Shown one piece after another: positions 15,889 through 25,203 of a stretch of DNA of 51,502 nt. Source of the stretch: an uncultured Dorea sp. (GTDB taxonomy: Bacteria > Bacillota > Clostridia > Lachnospirales > Lachnospiraceae); assembly GCA_910584575.1 (NCBI GenBank), contig CAJUBG010000012.1, positions 1 through 51,502 of the forward strand, given 5' to 3'. The notes below the pieces were generated by a model. That model did not search any database. It was not told where the DNA came from and saw only the letters and a list, made by a program, of their open reading frames with translations. Made by a program: the position numbers and the translations under genes. The number at the start of each line of letters is the position of its first letter. The first letter of the stretch is position 1.

Positions 15889-17013
15889 TTACTGATATTT
15901 TTTCGGCTGTAACCCGACGTTTAAGACAAACCCGACTCCCATGTACAGACTTACCAGCGATGTAAGGCCATAACTGACGAAGGGAAGGGGCACGCCCGTA
16001 TTCGGAAGAATCTGAGTGGCAACCCCTATATTGATAAAACTCTGGATGCCGATTAATCCGCCGAATCCGCAGCTTACGATCTTACCCGTCAGGTTCTGCG
16101 ATCGCGTCCCTATTAGAATACATTGTATCACAATCAACAACAATAAAGCAATAACTATACAGCTTCCTATGAAACCAAGTTCTTCACCTATGATTGCAAA
16201 GATGAAGTCTGTCTGGGGCTCTGCAATAAAATTCCCATTCTTTACAGAGGTGGTGGTATTATTGTTAAGCCCTTTTCCGGTCAACTGTCCAGAGCCGATT
16301 GCCATAACTGCGTTCCTCTGTTGATAAGCCGTATCATTGGCATATTTCTCCGGCTCAAGGAAAGCCAGAATACGCTGCTGCTGGTAGTCCTTTAAAAGCT
16401 TCTGGTCCGGCTGTACCACGATGCTTAAGAAAATAAGCGCCAAGGGTACCAGAATCACCAGAATTGTCCCGATAATACGGTATCGCAAGCCTCCCACAAA
16501 GATGAGAAGGCACAACACCAGGGCGGTACAGATGGTGGTGGAAAGATTCGGCTCTACAACGATTAGAACCAGAGGAATACCGCAGAGCACAGCATATTTT
16601 ACAAGAGTAAACTTGTCGCTGATATCCTCCGCATGCTCCATGATGAACTTGGCAAAAAACAGGATTAACAGAATCTTGGCAAGCTCAGAGGGCTGGAACG
16701 TGGTGAAGCCTAAGTCAATCCACCGCCTTGCCCCGTTCACCTTTTCCCCGAAAGGGATAACGGCTGCAAGGATCGCAACGGCAAACAGATAAAGCAGCCA
16801 GTAAAAATCGCAGACCCACACATAATCAATGAGTGATACCACAATCATTACACAGAAGCCGAAGGCTACTCCAAAAATCTGCCTCGGCTGATAGATTGCT
16901 TTCGCACTTCCAACAGCCAGAATCCCGATCATGGACAATGCCAGTACAAGGAACACTAAGCTGAATTTATAATCTCTTAAATGATACGGTTTTGTAAATC
17001 TAGGTAATCTCAC
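15889..17013 (-). CDS. rodA: Peptidoglycan glycosyltransferase RodA (SEDS family)
   Basis: RodA polymerises glycan strands with PBP2 in the elongation machinery. The 374-residue product has about ten transmembrane segments and SEDS motifs such as GARRWIDLGFTTFQPSELAK, AEPQTDFIFAIIGEELGF and the terminal LPFVSYGLTSLVS. The WIDLG-FQPSE form and the neighbouring PBP2 and Mre genes point to RodA rather than FtsW. Its start overlaps the minE stop by 4 bases, indicating translational coupling. Confidence 0.95.
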   Translation of the reverse strand: MRLPRFTKPYHLRDYKFSLVFLVLALSMIGILAVGSAKAIYQPRQIFGVAFGFCVMIVVSLIDYVWVCDFYWLLYLFAVAILAAVIPFGEKVNGARRWIDLGFTTFQPSELAKILLILFFAKFIMEHAEDISDKFTLVKYAVLCGIPLVLIVVEPNLSTTICTALVLCLLIFVGGLRYRIIGTILVILVPLALIFLSIVVQPDQKLLKDYQQQRILAFLEPEKYANDTAYQQRNAVMAIGSGQLTGKGLNNNTTTSVKNGNFIAEPQTDFIFAIIGEELGFIGSCIVIALLLLIVIQCILIGTRSQNLTGKIVSCGFGGLIGIQSFINIGVATQILPNTGVPLPFVSYGLTSLVSLYMGVGFVLNVGLQPKKYQ

Positions 17014-17222
17014 GCTTCTTCTCCTGCAAATGTAATAACAACCTGTGTCCGGTTAATGTTTACCTGAAAATCATCTTCTGTAACCTCCATATACTTAGAA
17101 AGAGAGGTAAAAAGTTCTCGGCAGATATTGTCATAGGCGTCCGGCGTACAGTGTACCCGATCCGAAATGACCAATGCCTTTACACGGTCCCTGGCAATGG
17201 CAACCGACGATTTCCTCAACAT
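17010..17222 (-). CDS. minE: Cell division topological factor MinE, short N-terminus
   Basis: MinE stimulates MinD ATPase and drives Min patterning. The 70-residue product matches the MinE core: a MinD-contact helix (SSVAIARDRVKALV) and the topological-specificity domain (DAYDNICRELFTSLSKYMEV...QVNINRTQVVITF). It starts at MLRKSS, so the N-terminal membrane-targeting segment of E. coli MinE (ALLDFF region) is absent. The ATG at 17222 has an AGGGGGA site, and no in-frame coding extension is visible upstream. It lies between minD and rodA. Confidence 0.92.
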   Translation of the reverse strand: MLRKSSVAIARDRVKALVISDRVHCTPDAYDNICRELFTSLSKYMEVTEDDFQVNINRTQVVITFAGEEA

Positions 17223-17233
17223 ATCCCATCCCC

Positions 17234-18025
17234 CTATTCTTTCTTAAAGAGGCCGGATAGTTTAGAAAAAAATCCGGTGCTGCTTGTAAGCTCCAGAAAA
17301 GGAACCTCCATGCCCATAATCCGTTTACAGATATTCATATATGCCGTGCCTGCTTTTGAGTCCATGCCGATGACAGGCTCACCCTGATTCGTGCCGATGA
17401 CCACCTGCTCGTCGTCCGGCAGCGCGCCGATCAGAGGAATGGATAAAATCTCTGTAACATCATCCACCGTCATCATATCCCCGCGCTTCACCATATCCAC
17501 GCGGATACGGTTAATAATCAACTCCATCTTTTTAAGTTTTTGACTCTCCAAAAGACCGATGATACGGTCAGCGTCACGGATTGCCGATACCTCCGGAGTG
17601 GTTACGATAATGGCGCGGTCCGCGCCGGCAATGGCGTTCATAAAGCCCTGCTCGATTCCTGCCGGACAATCCAGAAGTATGTAGTCAAACTCCTCCTTAA
17701 GCTCGCCTGTCAGCTTCTTCATCTGGCCTGGGGAGATGGCCGTCTTGTCCTTGGTCTGTGCAGAAGGCAGAAGGTAAAGGTTCTCATACCGCTTGTCTCG
17801 GATCAACGCCTGTTTAAGCCGGCAGGTGCCCTCAATCACATCCACCAGATTGTATACGATGAGATTCTCAAGTCCCATGACCACATCCAGGTTACGAAGG
17901 CCCAGATCTGTATCAATCACTACCACCTTCTTGTCATGCTTCGATAATCCTGCACCCAGATTCGCCGTTGTCGTCGTCTTGCCGACGCCGCCTTTTCCCG
18001 ATGTAATTACAATAACTTCGCCCAT
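17234..18025 (-). CDS. minD: Septum site-determining ATPase MinD
   Basis: MinD is a membrane-cycling ATPase that recruits MinC. The 263-residue product has the deviant Walker A motif GKGGVGKTT (residues 10-18), the switch region DTDLGLRNLD and DCPAGIE, and a C-terminal amphipathic helix (GFFSKLSGLFKKE) that is the membrane-targeting sequence. An AGGAGG site lies 9 bases before the ATG. The gene overlaps the minC end by 19 bases. Confidence 0.97.
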   Translation of the reverse strand: MGEVIVITSGKGGVGKTTTTANLGAGLSKHDKKVVVIDTDLGLRNLDVVMGLENLIVYNLVDVIEGTCRLKQALIRDKRYENLYLLPSAQTKDKTAISPGQMKKLTGELKEEFDYILLDCPAGIEQGFMNAIAGADRAIIVTTPEVSAIRDADRIIGLLESQKLKKMELIINRIRVDMVKRGDMMTVDDVTEILSIPLIGALPDDEQVVIGTNQGEPVIGMDSKAGTAYMNICKRIMGMEVPFLELTSSTGFFSKLSGLFKKE

Positions 18026-18597
18026 GAATAACTTCCTCCTATAACTGGTTTGACTTCAATATCTCCGATGCGCAGCTTCTTTGGCTCCATATGAAGCGCT
18101 GCGATCACTGCGTCATAATTGCCGGAGGCGCCTGCGATTACCGTCCCGTAAATGGTTCCGGTGACCACAACATTCTGCTTGGAGGCCACAACGGCGCCCT
18201 CCTCAATATCTCCGACAATCACAATGCTCGTCTCAGATTCCAAGATCTCTTTTCCTCTTAACGTACCTCTATAAAACCGGCCGTCTCTTTCATGGAGCGT
18301 TTCCAGGCTTTCATCCAACATTCTTCTGTGGAGCTGTTCTGTATCTGTGTCCTTCTCAATAATACATAATATCTGTATCTTCGCGGCATCCTGAATGACC
18401 TCTGCCATCAGATGCTCCTCCTCTTTTGTGAAAGTACGGCCCTCGAATTCTACCGCCATGTCCGCATGACCGAAAAAATGTGCGGAAGACTTAAATTTCT
18501 TCTGAACCTCCAAGAGCAACTCCCCGTAGGGCATATCCGGATCGAAAAAAATCGTAATCCCGTATCTGTTGCTCTTAATGAGCACCGGATCTTTCAC
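18007..18597 (-). CDS. minC: Septum site-determining protein MinC
   Basis: MinC blocks FtsZ assembly away from midcell. The 196-residue product has a divergent N-terminal FtsZ-inhibition domain (about residues 1-95) and a clear C-terminal beta-helix domain (about 105-196) with GTLRGKEILESETSIVIVGD, AVVASKQNVVVTGTIYG and IAGASGN. The start is a GTG at 18597 with an AAAGGA site. It is just downstream of the PBP2 gene and overlaps minD, forming the minCDE unit. Confidence 0.94.
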   Translation of the reverse strand: MKDPVLIKSNRYGITIFFDPDMPYGELLLEVQKKFKSSAHFFGHADMAVEFEGRTFTKEEEHLMAEVIQDAAKIQILCIIEKDTDTEQLHRRMLDESLETLHERDGRFYRGTLRGKEILESETSIVIVGDIEEGAVVASKQNVVVTGTIYGTVIAGASGNYDAVIAALHMEPKKLRIGDIEVKPVIGGSYSWAKLL

Positions 18598-18615
18598 ATA
18601 AACTCATCCTTTCCC

Positions 18616-21564
18616 TTAATCTCCTCCTGTCGTTCCAACTGTCACCTGGGCTGCTTTTCCGGTAATCAATTCATTCTCCGGAGTTATCTCATAATAGTAT
18701 TCCATCACATCGCTGCCGATCTCGCAGGCATAGTTAGAGCTGTAACCGTTTGCGATACGGACTGCAAATGCCACCTCCGGACTGTCGCTTGGTGCAAATC
18801 CTATGAATAGCCCGTGATCCGGATGAGTTTTACTCTGCTGTGCTGTACCTGACTTTCCAGACAGTTTTACATCACTTGCATTTATTTTTGAAAACAAATC
18901 ACCATGGGAGGTAACCATGTTGCGCATACCGGTATGGACGGCGGACCAGTAAGAATCCGGCACGTCCGAGATTGTATTATACACCTCTGGTTCATACTCT
19001 TTTATCACATCACCCTCCACAGAAGTGACTTTGTCAAGCAGGCTTAAGTTATATACCGTCCCTTTATTGGCAATGGCCGTGACATAACGCGCAAGCTGGC
19101 TGACGGTATAGTTGTTCGTACCCTGTCCGATAGCAGACGGTACAGACGAATCGTCGGAAATCTGCGGCTCAGACTCCGGAATCTCCAATCCCGACGTCTC
19201 GCCTAACCCAAACTGGGTTGCATACTTTTTCATCTTCTCAAGGCCAAGATTGCTGGAGTAATATACCTCGGTTGCCGACCCTTCGCTGCTGTCCGAATCA
19301 ATCTGTGAGATCCCACTCTCCTGAAGGCTCAGCCGATACCCCACCTCATAGTAATAACAGTTACAGGAATGCTGCAGCGCACCCGCCACGTTAAGCCCTC
19401 CGTGAGCGCCCGGATTAATCCAGCAGGTCGGGTTCGGCTCTACTTTCTTGTAGACTCCGTTGCAAGGCAGATAGGTATTCACATTCACGACCCCCTCCAT
19501 CAATCCGGCAATGGACATCAGCGGCTTATAGGTAGAGCCAGGCGCCGTCTTTTCCTGAGTTGCGTTGTTATAAAAAGGCCGTGCCTGGTCTGTCACCAAT
19601 TTCTGATAGTAATTGGAGTCCATGGCATTTGCAAGCCGGTTGTTGTCATAACCCGGATAAGATACACAGGCAAGGACCTTCCCGCTATTAACGTCCGTAA
19701 CCACAATAGAGCCGGTACAGGGCTCAAGCGCAAGCTGTCCCGGCGTAATCTCCAACGTCTCGATCTTGCCTCGGACAAAATCATAGGCAGAGATGCCTCC
19801 GGAATTTAACCCGTTATACTGCGCCTCGTCGAATGTAAGGATACCCTGCTCATAGAGCATAAGGCAGATCTGCCGCCCTGTCACGGCGCCTGCCTTCACC
19901 ATATACCGGTAAATCAGCTTATTGAAGCTGTTGTCATCCTGAATATCCTCTATAATATAATTAATCATTCCCTGATAAAGTTCATTGGAATCGGTATATT
20001 CCCCCTTGGCAGCCGCATATTCTTTTAGCAGGGAGGTATCCACCCAGTTCTGAGAAATGGCATAGGTCAGATAGGTATAGATATTGATGCTCTCATCATC
20101 CCTCCACGCCTTGTATGTGGCGTCGTTGGTATCAATAGCGTCTGAACGGATGACACCCCTGCCGGTTAGAAGATCCGATACGATATAAGTCAGGTACGCC
20201 TGCATCTCCTTCGGGAAATCTCTGTATGCCCTTGCGCCTGGGTCCGTCAGAATCCCAGAGATATCCTGAATCACACTTTCCCTCTTGGCAGAAAAAGCAG
20301 CAAAAACCTCCTTCTCGGTAGCGCCTGCATCTTCTTCGCCAAAGTGGTTCATATCAAGAATCTCGTTGTTGATAAAGGTATTGTACACATCTCCGATTGG
20401 AATGATTACGTCGCTGCCGTCCTTTACCTGGGTACGGTCATAATCCAGCGCATTCTGGATTCTGGAAAGCAAAATACCCGCCAACTCCTGCTCAATGACA
20501 TGGTATGCCGCCTTCTGTAAATTCGCGTCAATAGACAGGTACACGTCGTTCCCTGCCTTGGGGTTCTTCTGATTGATCGTCTCAATTACCTTCCCCACAC
20601 TGTTGACGTACAGCTTAATCTCACCCTTCTTCCCCTGAAGTTCGGAATCCATGGTCTTTTCAAGACCGGACTTTCCTATGGTATCCGTCTTGGAATATTC
20701 CTCCTTCTCCTTCTTACTGAGTGCGTCGTATTCCTCCTGAGAAATCTGGCCGATATAGCCGATAATGTTGGCAAAACAATAACTGTCCTCATACCGCCGC
20801 ATTGATTCTTCTTCAATGTTGACTCCCTGCAGGCTGTCCAGATTCTCCATGACAACCGCAACCGTCTCGTCGCTGACATCCTCCGCAATGGTGGTTGCTA
20901 TAAACTTCTGGTAACTGTTCAGCGAGATTGCATAGCGGACATTCACCAGCTTCAAAACCTGGGTCCGTTCCATGGCAGACTGGTCAATCCCGTATCCGTT
21001 TACCTCGTCGGTACACAGATAATCAATGAGGGCCTCTGCGGAAATATTCTTCTGTTTGCCAGAAAGCTCGTCAATGGTACGCTTCCCATATACGTCCGCA
21101 ACAAACCTGAGACGCTGCGTCTCGTTCTGGGCAACATACATATAATTGTTATTATTGTCCAGAATGATACCGAAATTATTGATAACCGTGTCCCCATTAG
21201 ATTCCACCATCTGGATCACACTGGATACAACTCTGTTCAGTTCTTTGTTCTTATGCTCGCGGTCATCATACTCACCGATATCCTCTATGGTGACTGCATA
21301 TGCCAGTTCATTATAAGCCAGGAGATACCCGTTGCGGTCATAGATATTCCCGCGTGTTCCCTGTACCTCCTTGGTCTTCTGAATCTGCAGCTTATAATCG
21401 TCCAGATACTCCTGTCCCTTTACAATCTGCAGGTAGAATACTCTCTGAACCAGAATCGCAGACATGATACAGAACATCAGGATAATCACAACGACCCGTG
21501 ATTGAAAGATTTCTGTAATGCCGGCTTTGAGCCGTTCCCATAAACTATACAAATTTGCTTGCAC
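18616..21564 (-). CDS. mrdA: Penicillin-binding protein 2 (elongation transpeptidase), unusually large
   Basis: Class B PBP2 crosslinks peptidoglycan with RodA during elongation. The 982-residue product has one N-terminal transmembrane segment (about 24-44), a dimerisation/pedestal domain, and the transpeptidase motifs SxxK (Ser677-Lys680 in PGSTYK), SxN (Ser733-Asn735) and KSG (904-906). Typical PBP2 has 600-700 residues; the extra length lies between the VYLSIDANLQ segment (341-350) and GSIVVTDVNSGKVLA (618-632), about 240 residues of mostly helical-looking sequence. The GTG at 21564 abuts its AAAGGA site, so a nearby TTG at 21552 is possible. Confidence 0.93.
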   Translation of the reverse strand: MQANLYSLWERLKAGITEIFQSRVVVIILMFCIMSAILVQRVFYLQIVKGQEYLDDYKLQIQKTKEVQGTRGNIYDRNGYLLAYNELAYAVTIEDIGEYDDREHKNKELNRVVSSVIQMVESNGDTVINNFGIILDNNNNYMYVAQNETQRLRFVADVYGKRTIDELSGKQKNISAEALIDYLCTDEVNGYGIDQSAMERTQVLKLVNVRYAISLNSYQKFIATTIAEDVSDETVAVVMENLDSLQGVNIEEESMRRYEDSYCFANIIGYIGQISQEEYDALSKKEKEEYSKTDTIGKSGLEKTMDSELQGKKGEIKLYVNSVGKVIETINQKNPKAGNDVYLSIDANLQKAAYHVIEQELAGILLSRIQNALDYDRTQVKDGSDVIIPIGDVYNTFINNEILDMNHFGEEDAGATEKEVFAAFSAKRESVIQDISGILTDPGARAYRDFPKEMQAYLTYIVSDLLTGRGVIRSDAIDTNDATYKAWRDDESINIYTYLTYAISQNWVDTSLLKEYAAAKGEYTDSNELYQGMINYIIEDIQDDNSFNKLIYRYMVKAGAVTGRQICLMLYEQGILTFDEAQYNGLNSGGISAYDFVRGKIETLEITPGQLALEPCTGSIVVTDVNSGKVLACVSYPGYDNNRLANAMDSNYYQKLVTDQARPFYNNATQEKTAPGSTYKPLMSIAGLMEGVVNVNTYLPCNGVYKKVEPNPTCWINPGAHGGLNVAGALQHSCNCYYYEVGYRLSLQESGISQIDSDSSEGSATEVYYSSNLGLEKMKKYATQFGLGETSGLEIPESEPQISDDSSVPSAIGQGTNNYTVSQLARYVTAIANKGTVYNLSLLDKVTSVEGDVIKEYEPEVYNTISDVPDSYWSAVHTGMRNMVTSHGDLFSKINASDVKLSGKSGTAQQSKTHPDHGLFIGFAPSDSPEVAFAVRIANGYSSNYACEIGSDVMEYYYEITPENELITGKAAQVTVGTTGGD

Positions 21565-22063
21565 TCCTTTGTTCTTCTTCTTCCAGTTTCTTATTGATGT
21601 GTAATATAATCTGATACAGCGCCAGAGTCACCAGAATCGTATACACCAACTCCGGCAGGATAATCTCCATCAAATGGGACCAAAAAGCAAAATCCCCCTT
21701 AAGCATATATAAAAGAGCATACACCAACAGTCCATACAGAAAATCACTCACTCCGATCAGCACAATCGGCAGCTTGACGTCATCATCATAGAACATCCGC
21801 TTAAAAGAACCATTCACATATCCGATCACCGAATACAGCAGTATGTTGAAGCCCAGGGCGTCGCCCCAGAACAGATCGACCAGCAGTCCTGAGGAAAAAC
21901 CTACAAACAGCCCCGCCTTCTTCCCACGCATAAAGCCAAAGGAGGAGGTCACCACAATCAGCATGTTCGGCTTAATGGTCGCAAACGTCAGATATTGGAA
22001 CACGGTACTCTGAAGCAGAAAGCACACCAGAATTACGGCAAATGTTATGAGCTTTCTTTTCAT
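21545..22063 (-). CDS. mreD: Rod shape-determining protein MreD
   Basis: MreD is a membrane subunit of the elongasome. The 172-residue product is almost entirely hydrophobic, with five or six transmembrane segments and the typical GFMRGKKAGLFVGFSSGLLVDLFWGDALGFNIL region. It lies between mreC and the PBP2 gene; its start is 3 bases after the mreC stop and its end overlaps the PBP2 start by 20 bases. Confidence 0.93.
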   Translation of the reverse strand: MKRKLITFAVILVCFLLQSTVFQYLTFATIKPNMLIVVTSSFGFMRGKKAGLFVGFSSGLLVDLFWGDALGFNILLYSVIGYVNGSFKRMFYDDDVKLPIVLIGVSDFLYGLLVYALLYMLKGDFAFWSHLMEIILPELVYTILVTLALYQIILHINKKLEEEEQRSASKFV

Positions 22064-22066
22064 GAA

Positions 22067-23017
22067 TCATTCTCCTTCTCCATCCTGAGACTCCTGGGAG
22101 CCTTGCGTATCCTCAGGCGAAGCCTGATTGGCAGCCTCAGGGCTTTGGGTATCCTGGGAATCGTCGGCCTCCAGAAGGTTCCTCTTGGTGGTGGTAATCA
22201 CCAGCACCTCCTGAAGCTTGCCAAAATCCACAGCCGGAGTGATGTATCCGGAACGGGTCAGGTTGTTTGCATCCACCTCAATATCGCTGACATATCCGAT
22301 AAAAAGCCCTTGGAGAAAACGGGGACTGACATGAGAAGTCACCACCTGCTCACCCGCCTCAATCTTGTTATCATTGTTAGGCAGCTTCTCGAAGCGAAGC
22401 CTGCCGTCTGCCATCAGCTTCAAATCCCCCCTGACCATGCAGGTATCCGAAGTAGAAAGCATCATGGCGCTGACATTGCTGGCATCGTCTACGATAGAGC
22501 GTACCCTTGAATAAGTAGGGCCTGCCTCGATAACGATTCCCACAAGGCCGCTTCCTGCCAGTACGTTGGAATCCACCTGTACCCCGTCACGGGTTCCCTT
22601 GTCAATGGTAAAGTCCGTAAACCAGTTGCTTCCGTTATTGGCAACCACATGGGCGCCAATCTTCTCATAATCCGAGTAATTCTCATCCAGCTTATACAAC
22701 TCCCGCAGCCGGTCCAGCTCATACTGCTCCTGCCGAAGCCTGGTATTGTCTATGGTAAGCTCATCCACCTTTGCCTGAAGCTTCTTGTTCTCCTTCTTCA
22801 TGTCCTCCAGAGTCTCAAAGTTATCCGACAGGTCGCTCATGAACCTTCCAACATAGCTGATTCCCTCCTGCATAGGAACAACCGTATAGCTGGCGATAAA
22901 CCGTAAAGGCCCTTTTCCGTCCGTAAAACGCTCGATTCCCAGAAGAATCACACAGAGAACGGATATGATAATCAGCCAGTATTTACTTGAAAAGGACGAT
23001 TGATTCTTGTTCTTCAT
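22067..23017 (-). CDS. mreC: Rod shape-determining protein MreC
   Basis: MreC links MreB to the cell wall synthases outside the membrane. The 316-residue product has a transmembrane helix near the N-terminus (about residues 12-27), a coiled coil (about 65-110), and the MreC beta-barrel core with GSNWFTDFTIDKGTRDGVQ, VLAGSGLVGIVIEAGPTYSRVRSI and DRD-like stretches. The last 45 residues are a low-complexity tail rich in Gln, Glu, Ser and Asp. Confidence 0.94.
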   Translation of the reverse strand: MKNKNQSSFSSKYWLIIISVLCVILLGIERFTDGKGPLRFIASYTVVPMQEGISYVGRFMSDLSDNFETLEDMKKENKKLQAKVDELTIDNTRLRQEQYELDRLRELYKLDENYSDYEKIGAHVVANNGSNWFTDFTIDKGTRDGVQVDSNVLAGSGLVGIVIEAGPTYSRVRSIVDDASNVSAMMLSTSDTCMVRGDLKLMADGRLRFEKLPNNDNKIEAGEQVVTSHVSPRFLQGLFIGYVSDIEVDANNLTRSGYITPAVDFGKLQEVLVITTTKRNLLEADDSQDTQSPEAANQASPEDTQGSQESQDGEGE

Positions 23018-23018
23018 A

Positions 23019-24041
23019 TTATCTCATCCACCTATAATTTTCATCGATCATGGAAAATGCAAACTTGCGCAATTCCTTCGATTCAATAATCTTCTTCAAT
23101 CCGGTTACCGCACAGATATCCGGCTCTACGGAGGTTCGGGTTGTGATTCCTACCATCTCCTCCACATACATCTCAAGTCCCGCAGTATGGGCAACGCCGC
23201 CGGTCAGAAAGATTCCATTCTCGTTGATGGCTTTTCTTACCTCCGGAGGCGTCCGGTCAAGAAGGGACTGAATCGCGCTGACACACTGGAACAGCGGATC
23301 CTTCATGGCCAGCCTGACCAGGTTAATGGAGATGCCCTTGCGCATGGGTACGCCCGTAATCAGATCCCTTCCCGCAACGGTAAGCATAGCCTCCACCTCA
23401 TTGGTAAAGATTCCGAAGCTTTTTCGCAGCACCTCCGCCGTGTGCCTTCCAATCAGGAAGTCATGGCTGTGGCGAACCAAGTTAATCACCGACTGGTCAA
23501 AGGTTGCGCCGCCAACTTTCAGAAGGCGGTTCATAACCATACCGCCTCCGGCGATCACAGAAAGCTCTGTGGTCTCGCCGCCGAAATTCACGATAAACAC
23601 GCCCTTGGTGTTCTGCACGTCCAAATTCAGTCCGATTGCGTCCGCAATAGAGCGCTCTACGATATTAACCTCCTTGGCCTTTGCCGTGGAATGGATGACC
23701 AGGTCAAAGAACGCCTTCTTCTCCACCTCGGTAACGTCTGTGGGTACTGCCACCACATACTCCGAGCCGCGGGCAAACTGCCGGTCCTTCTTGAGCAGGT
23801 TCTGCAGAAGGAACTGCATATCATGAAACCTGGATATGACCCCCTCCTTCATGGGAAATACCACCTCTATATTGGAGGGCGCCTTCTCGTACATAGAAAA
23901 AGCCTCGTCCCCTACCGCAAAAATCTCCTTCTCATTCTTCAGTGCAATGACATCTTTTTCTTTCCATATGGTATCTTTCTTCTTATCGTAAACCTTGATC
24001 TCATATGAGCCAAGATCAAGACCGTATACATTCCTCGCCAT
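23019..24041 (-). CDS. mreB: MreB-like actin-family protein
   Basis: MreB filaments orient cell wall synthesis. The 340-residue product is an actin-fold ATPase of MreB length, next to mreC. The phosphate-1 loop reads GLDLGSYEIKVY rather than the usual GIDLGTANT, the second loop is IVNFGGETTELSVIAGG, and the adenosine motif is GIFLTGGVAHTAGL. It is clearly divergent, so it could be the only MreB or a paralogue specialised for this operon. The start at ATG 24041 agrees with family N-termini. Confidence 0.85.
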   Translation of the reverse strand: MARNVYGLDLGSYEIKVYDKKKDTIWKEKDVIALKNEKEIFAVGDEAFSMYEKAPSNIEVVFPMKEGVISRFHDMQFLLQNLLKKDRQFARGSEYVVAVPTDVTEVEKKAFFDLVIHSTAKAKEVNIVERSIADAIGLNLDVQNTKGVFIVNFGGETTELSVIAGGGMVMNRLLKVGGATFDQSVINLVRHSHDFLIGRHTAEVLRKSFGIFTNEVEAMLTVAGRDLITGVPMRKGISINLVRLAMKDPLFQCVSAIQSLLDRTPPEVRKAINENGIFLTGGVAHTAGLEMYVEEMVGITTRTSVEPDICAVTGLKKIIESKELRKFAFSMIDENYRWMR

Positions 24042-24057
24042 CTGACATAGATCCTTT

Positions 24058-24750
24058 CTAAAGTATGCCTTCCTCCCGAAAACTTACATAACAATTATTC
24101 CCAATAATGATATGGTCTAACAGCTCAATTCCAATCAATGCCCCTGCATCCAGGATTCTTTTGGTTGTCAGCATATCCTCCCTGCTTGGAGCCGGATCGC
24201 CGCTTGGGTGATTATGTAAGATCACAATGGATACTGCATTCTTCTGTAACGCTTCTATAAAAAGTTCTCTCGGCGTGATCAGCGAGGCGTTTACCGTCCC
24301 CTTCGATACATTCGTCTCCCCGACCAGCTTTGCTTTGGTATTCAACATCAGAAGCTTCATCAACTCCTGCTTCTCATGACGCATATCCTCCATATAATAT
24401 CTGGCGATGGTCTCCGGCTCTGAAAAGCACAGGGCTTCCTGGTATGACGCCTTAGAGAGACGCTTCGCAAGCTCGGAAATACAGGAAATCTGAATCGCCT
24501 TTACCTTGCCGATGCCCTTTACCTTCATGAGCCTCTCCCTGCTGAACTGATGGAGGCTTAAGATTCCAGTCTCTCCGGCGTGGTAGAGGATTCTCCTCGC
24601 CAGCAAAAGGGCATTCTCGCCCTGAGTGCCTGTACGCAGCAGAACGGCTAACAATTCTTCATCACTTAAGGCGTGCGCCCCTTTTCGTTCGCATTTCTCA
24701 TAAGGACGTTCCGTTTCCGGTATCTCTTTTATGGTATTTGACTGCTTCAT
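24058..24750 (-). CDS. radC: RadC family JAB-domain protein
   Basis: RadC-type proteins carry a metal-binding JAB/MPN domain of uncertain function; the old DNA-repair name is not well supported. The product (230 residues from ATG 24750) has an N-terminal helix-hairpin-helix region (KVKGIGKVKAIQI) and the C-terminal JAB motif HNHPSGDPAPSRED. Family members begin with an IKELPEEERP-like sequence, matched by TIKEIPETERP here, so the ATG at 24750 is preferred over a GTG at 24774; neither has a clear ribosome-binding site. Confidence 0.92.
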   Translation of the reverse strand: MKQSNTIKEIPETERPYEKCERKGAHALSDEELLAVLLRTGTQGENALLLARRILYHAGETGILSLHQFSRERLMKVKGIGKVKAIQISCISELAKRLSKASYQEALCFSEPETIARYYMEDMRHEKQELMKLLMLNTKAKLVGETNVSKGTVNASLITPRELFIEALQKNAVSIVILHNHPSGDPAPSREDMLTTKRILDAGALIGIELLDHIIIGNNCYVSFREEGIL

Positions 24751-24786
24751 CTCATCTTTGGATTCGTACGACACTCATAACAGACT

Positions 24787-25047
24787 CTATAAGAAACGAT
24801 AAATAATGACAGCAAGAATCACTCCCACAATACTTGCGATGGTGATCTTGATTGACAGGCCGAACGTCAGCACCAGAATCCCGAAATTCAAGACCACCGG
24901 CTCCTGAAGCCCAAAGGACTGGCCATATGCCAACCAGCTTAATGCCGGCACTCCCTCAGCCAGCATACCAATAAAACCTCCAAGTACGATTCCTGTCAGG
25001 ATAAACAGGAATAAAGCCCAGGAATTCTTGCCTCCTGCTCCCTTCAT
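24787..25047 (-). CDS. DUF4321 family membrane protein
   Basis: The 86-residue product has two transmembrane segments (about residues 9-29 and 53-85) and resembles DUF4321 proteins found just upstream of radC-mreB in Clostridia. The function is unknown. It is the first gene of the long - strand morphogenesis operon, so its upstream region (25048-25272) should hold the operon promoter; I see only weak candidates there. Confidence 0.75.
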   Translation of the reverse strand: MKGAGGKNSWALFLFILTGIVLGGFIGMLAEGVPALSWLAYGQSFGLQEPVVLNFGILVLTFGLSIKITIASIVGVILAVIIYRFL

Positions 25048-25203
25048 ATGTACTCCTCCTCGTTTTGTCTATCTGAAAACTCAGTACATTTTACCATATT
25101 TCGGAAACGGTGTATAGGGTTATCACATTAAAAATTTCTTAAACTGTATTAAGGAATGTCGAAAAGGGTGGGATTTTCTGAGTATAATGAACGCTTCACA
25201 GAA

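Noticed and set aside
23007..24008. Long open frame of 333 residues on + opposite mreB
   Set aside because: It is the antisense shadow of a clear MreB-family gene, its translation has no domain-like pattern, and it lacks a ribosome-binding site.
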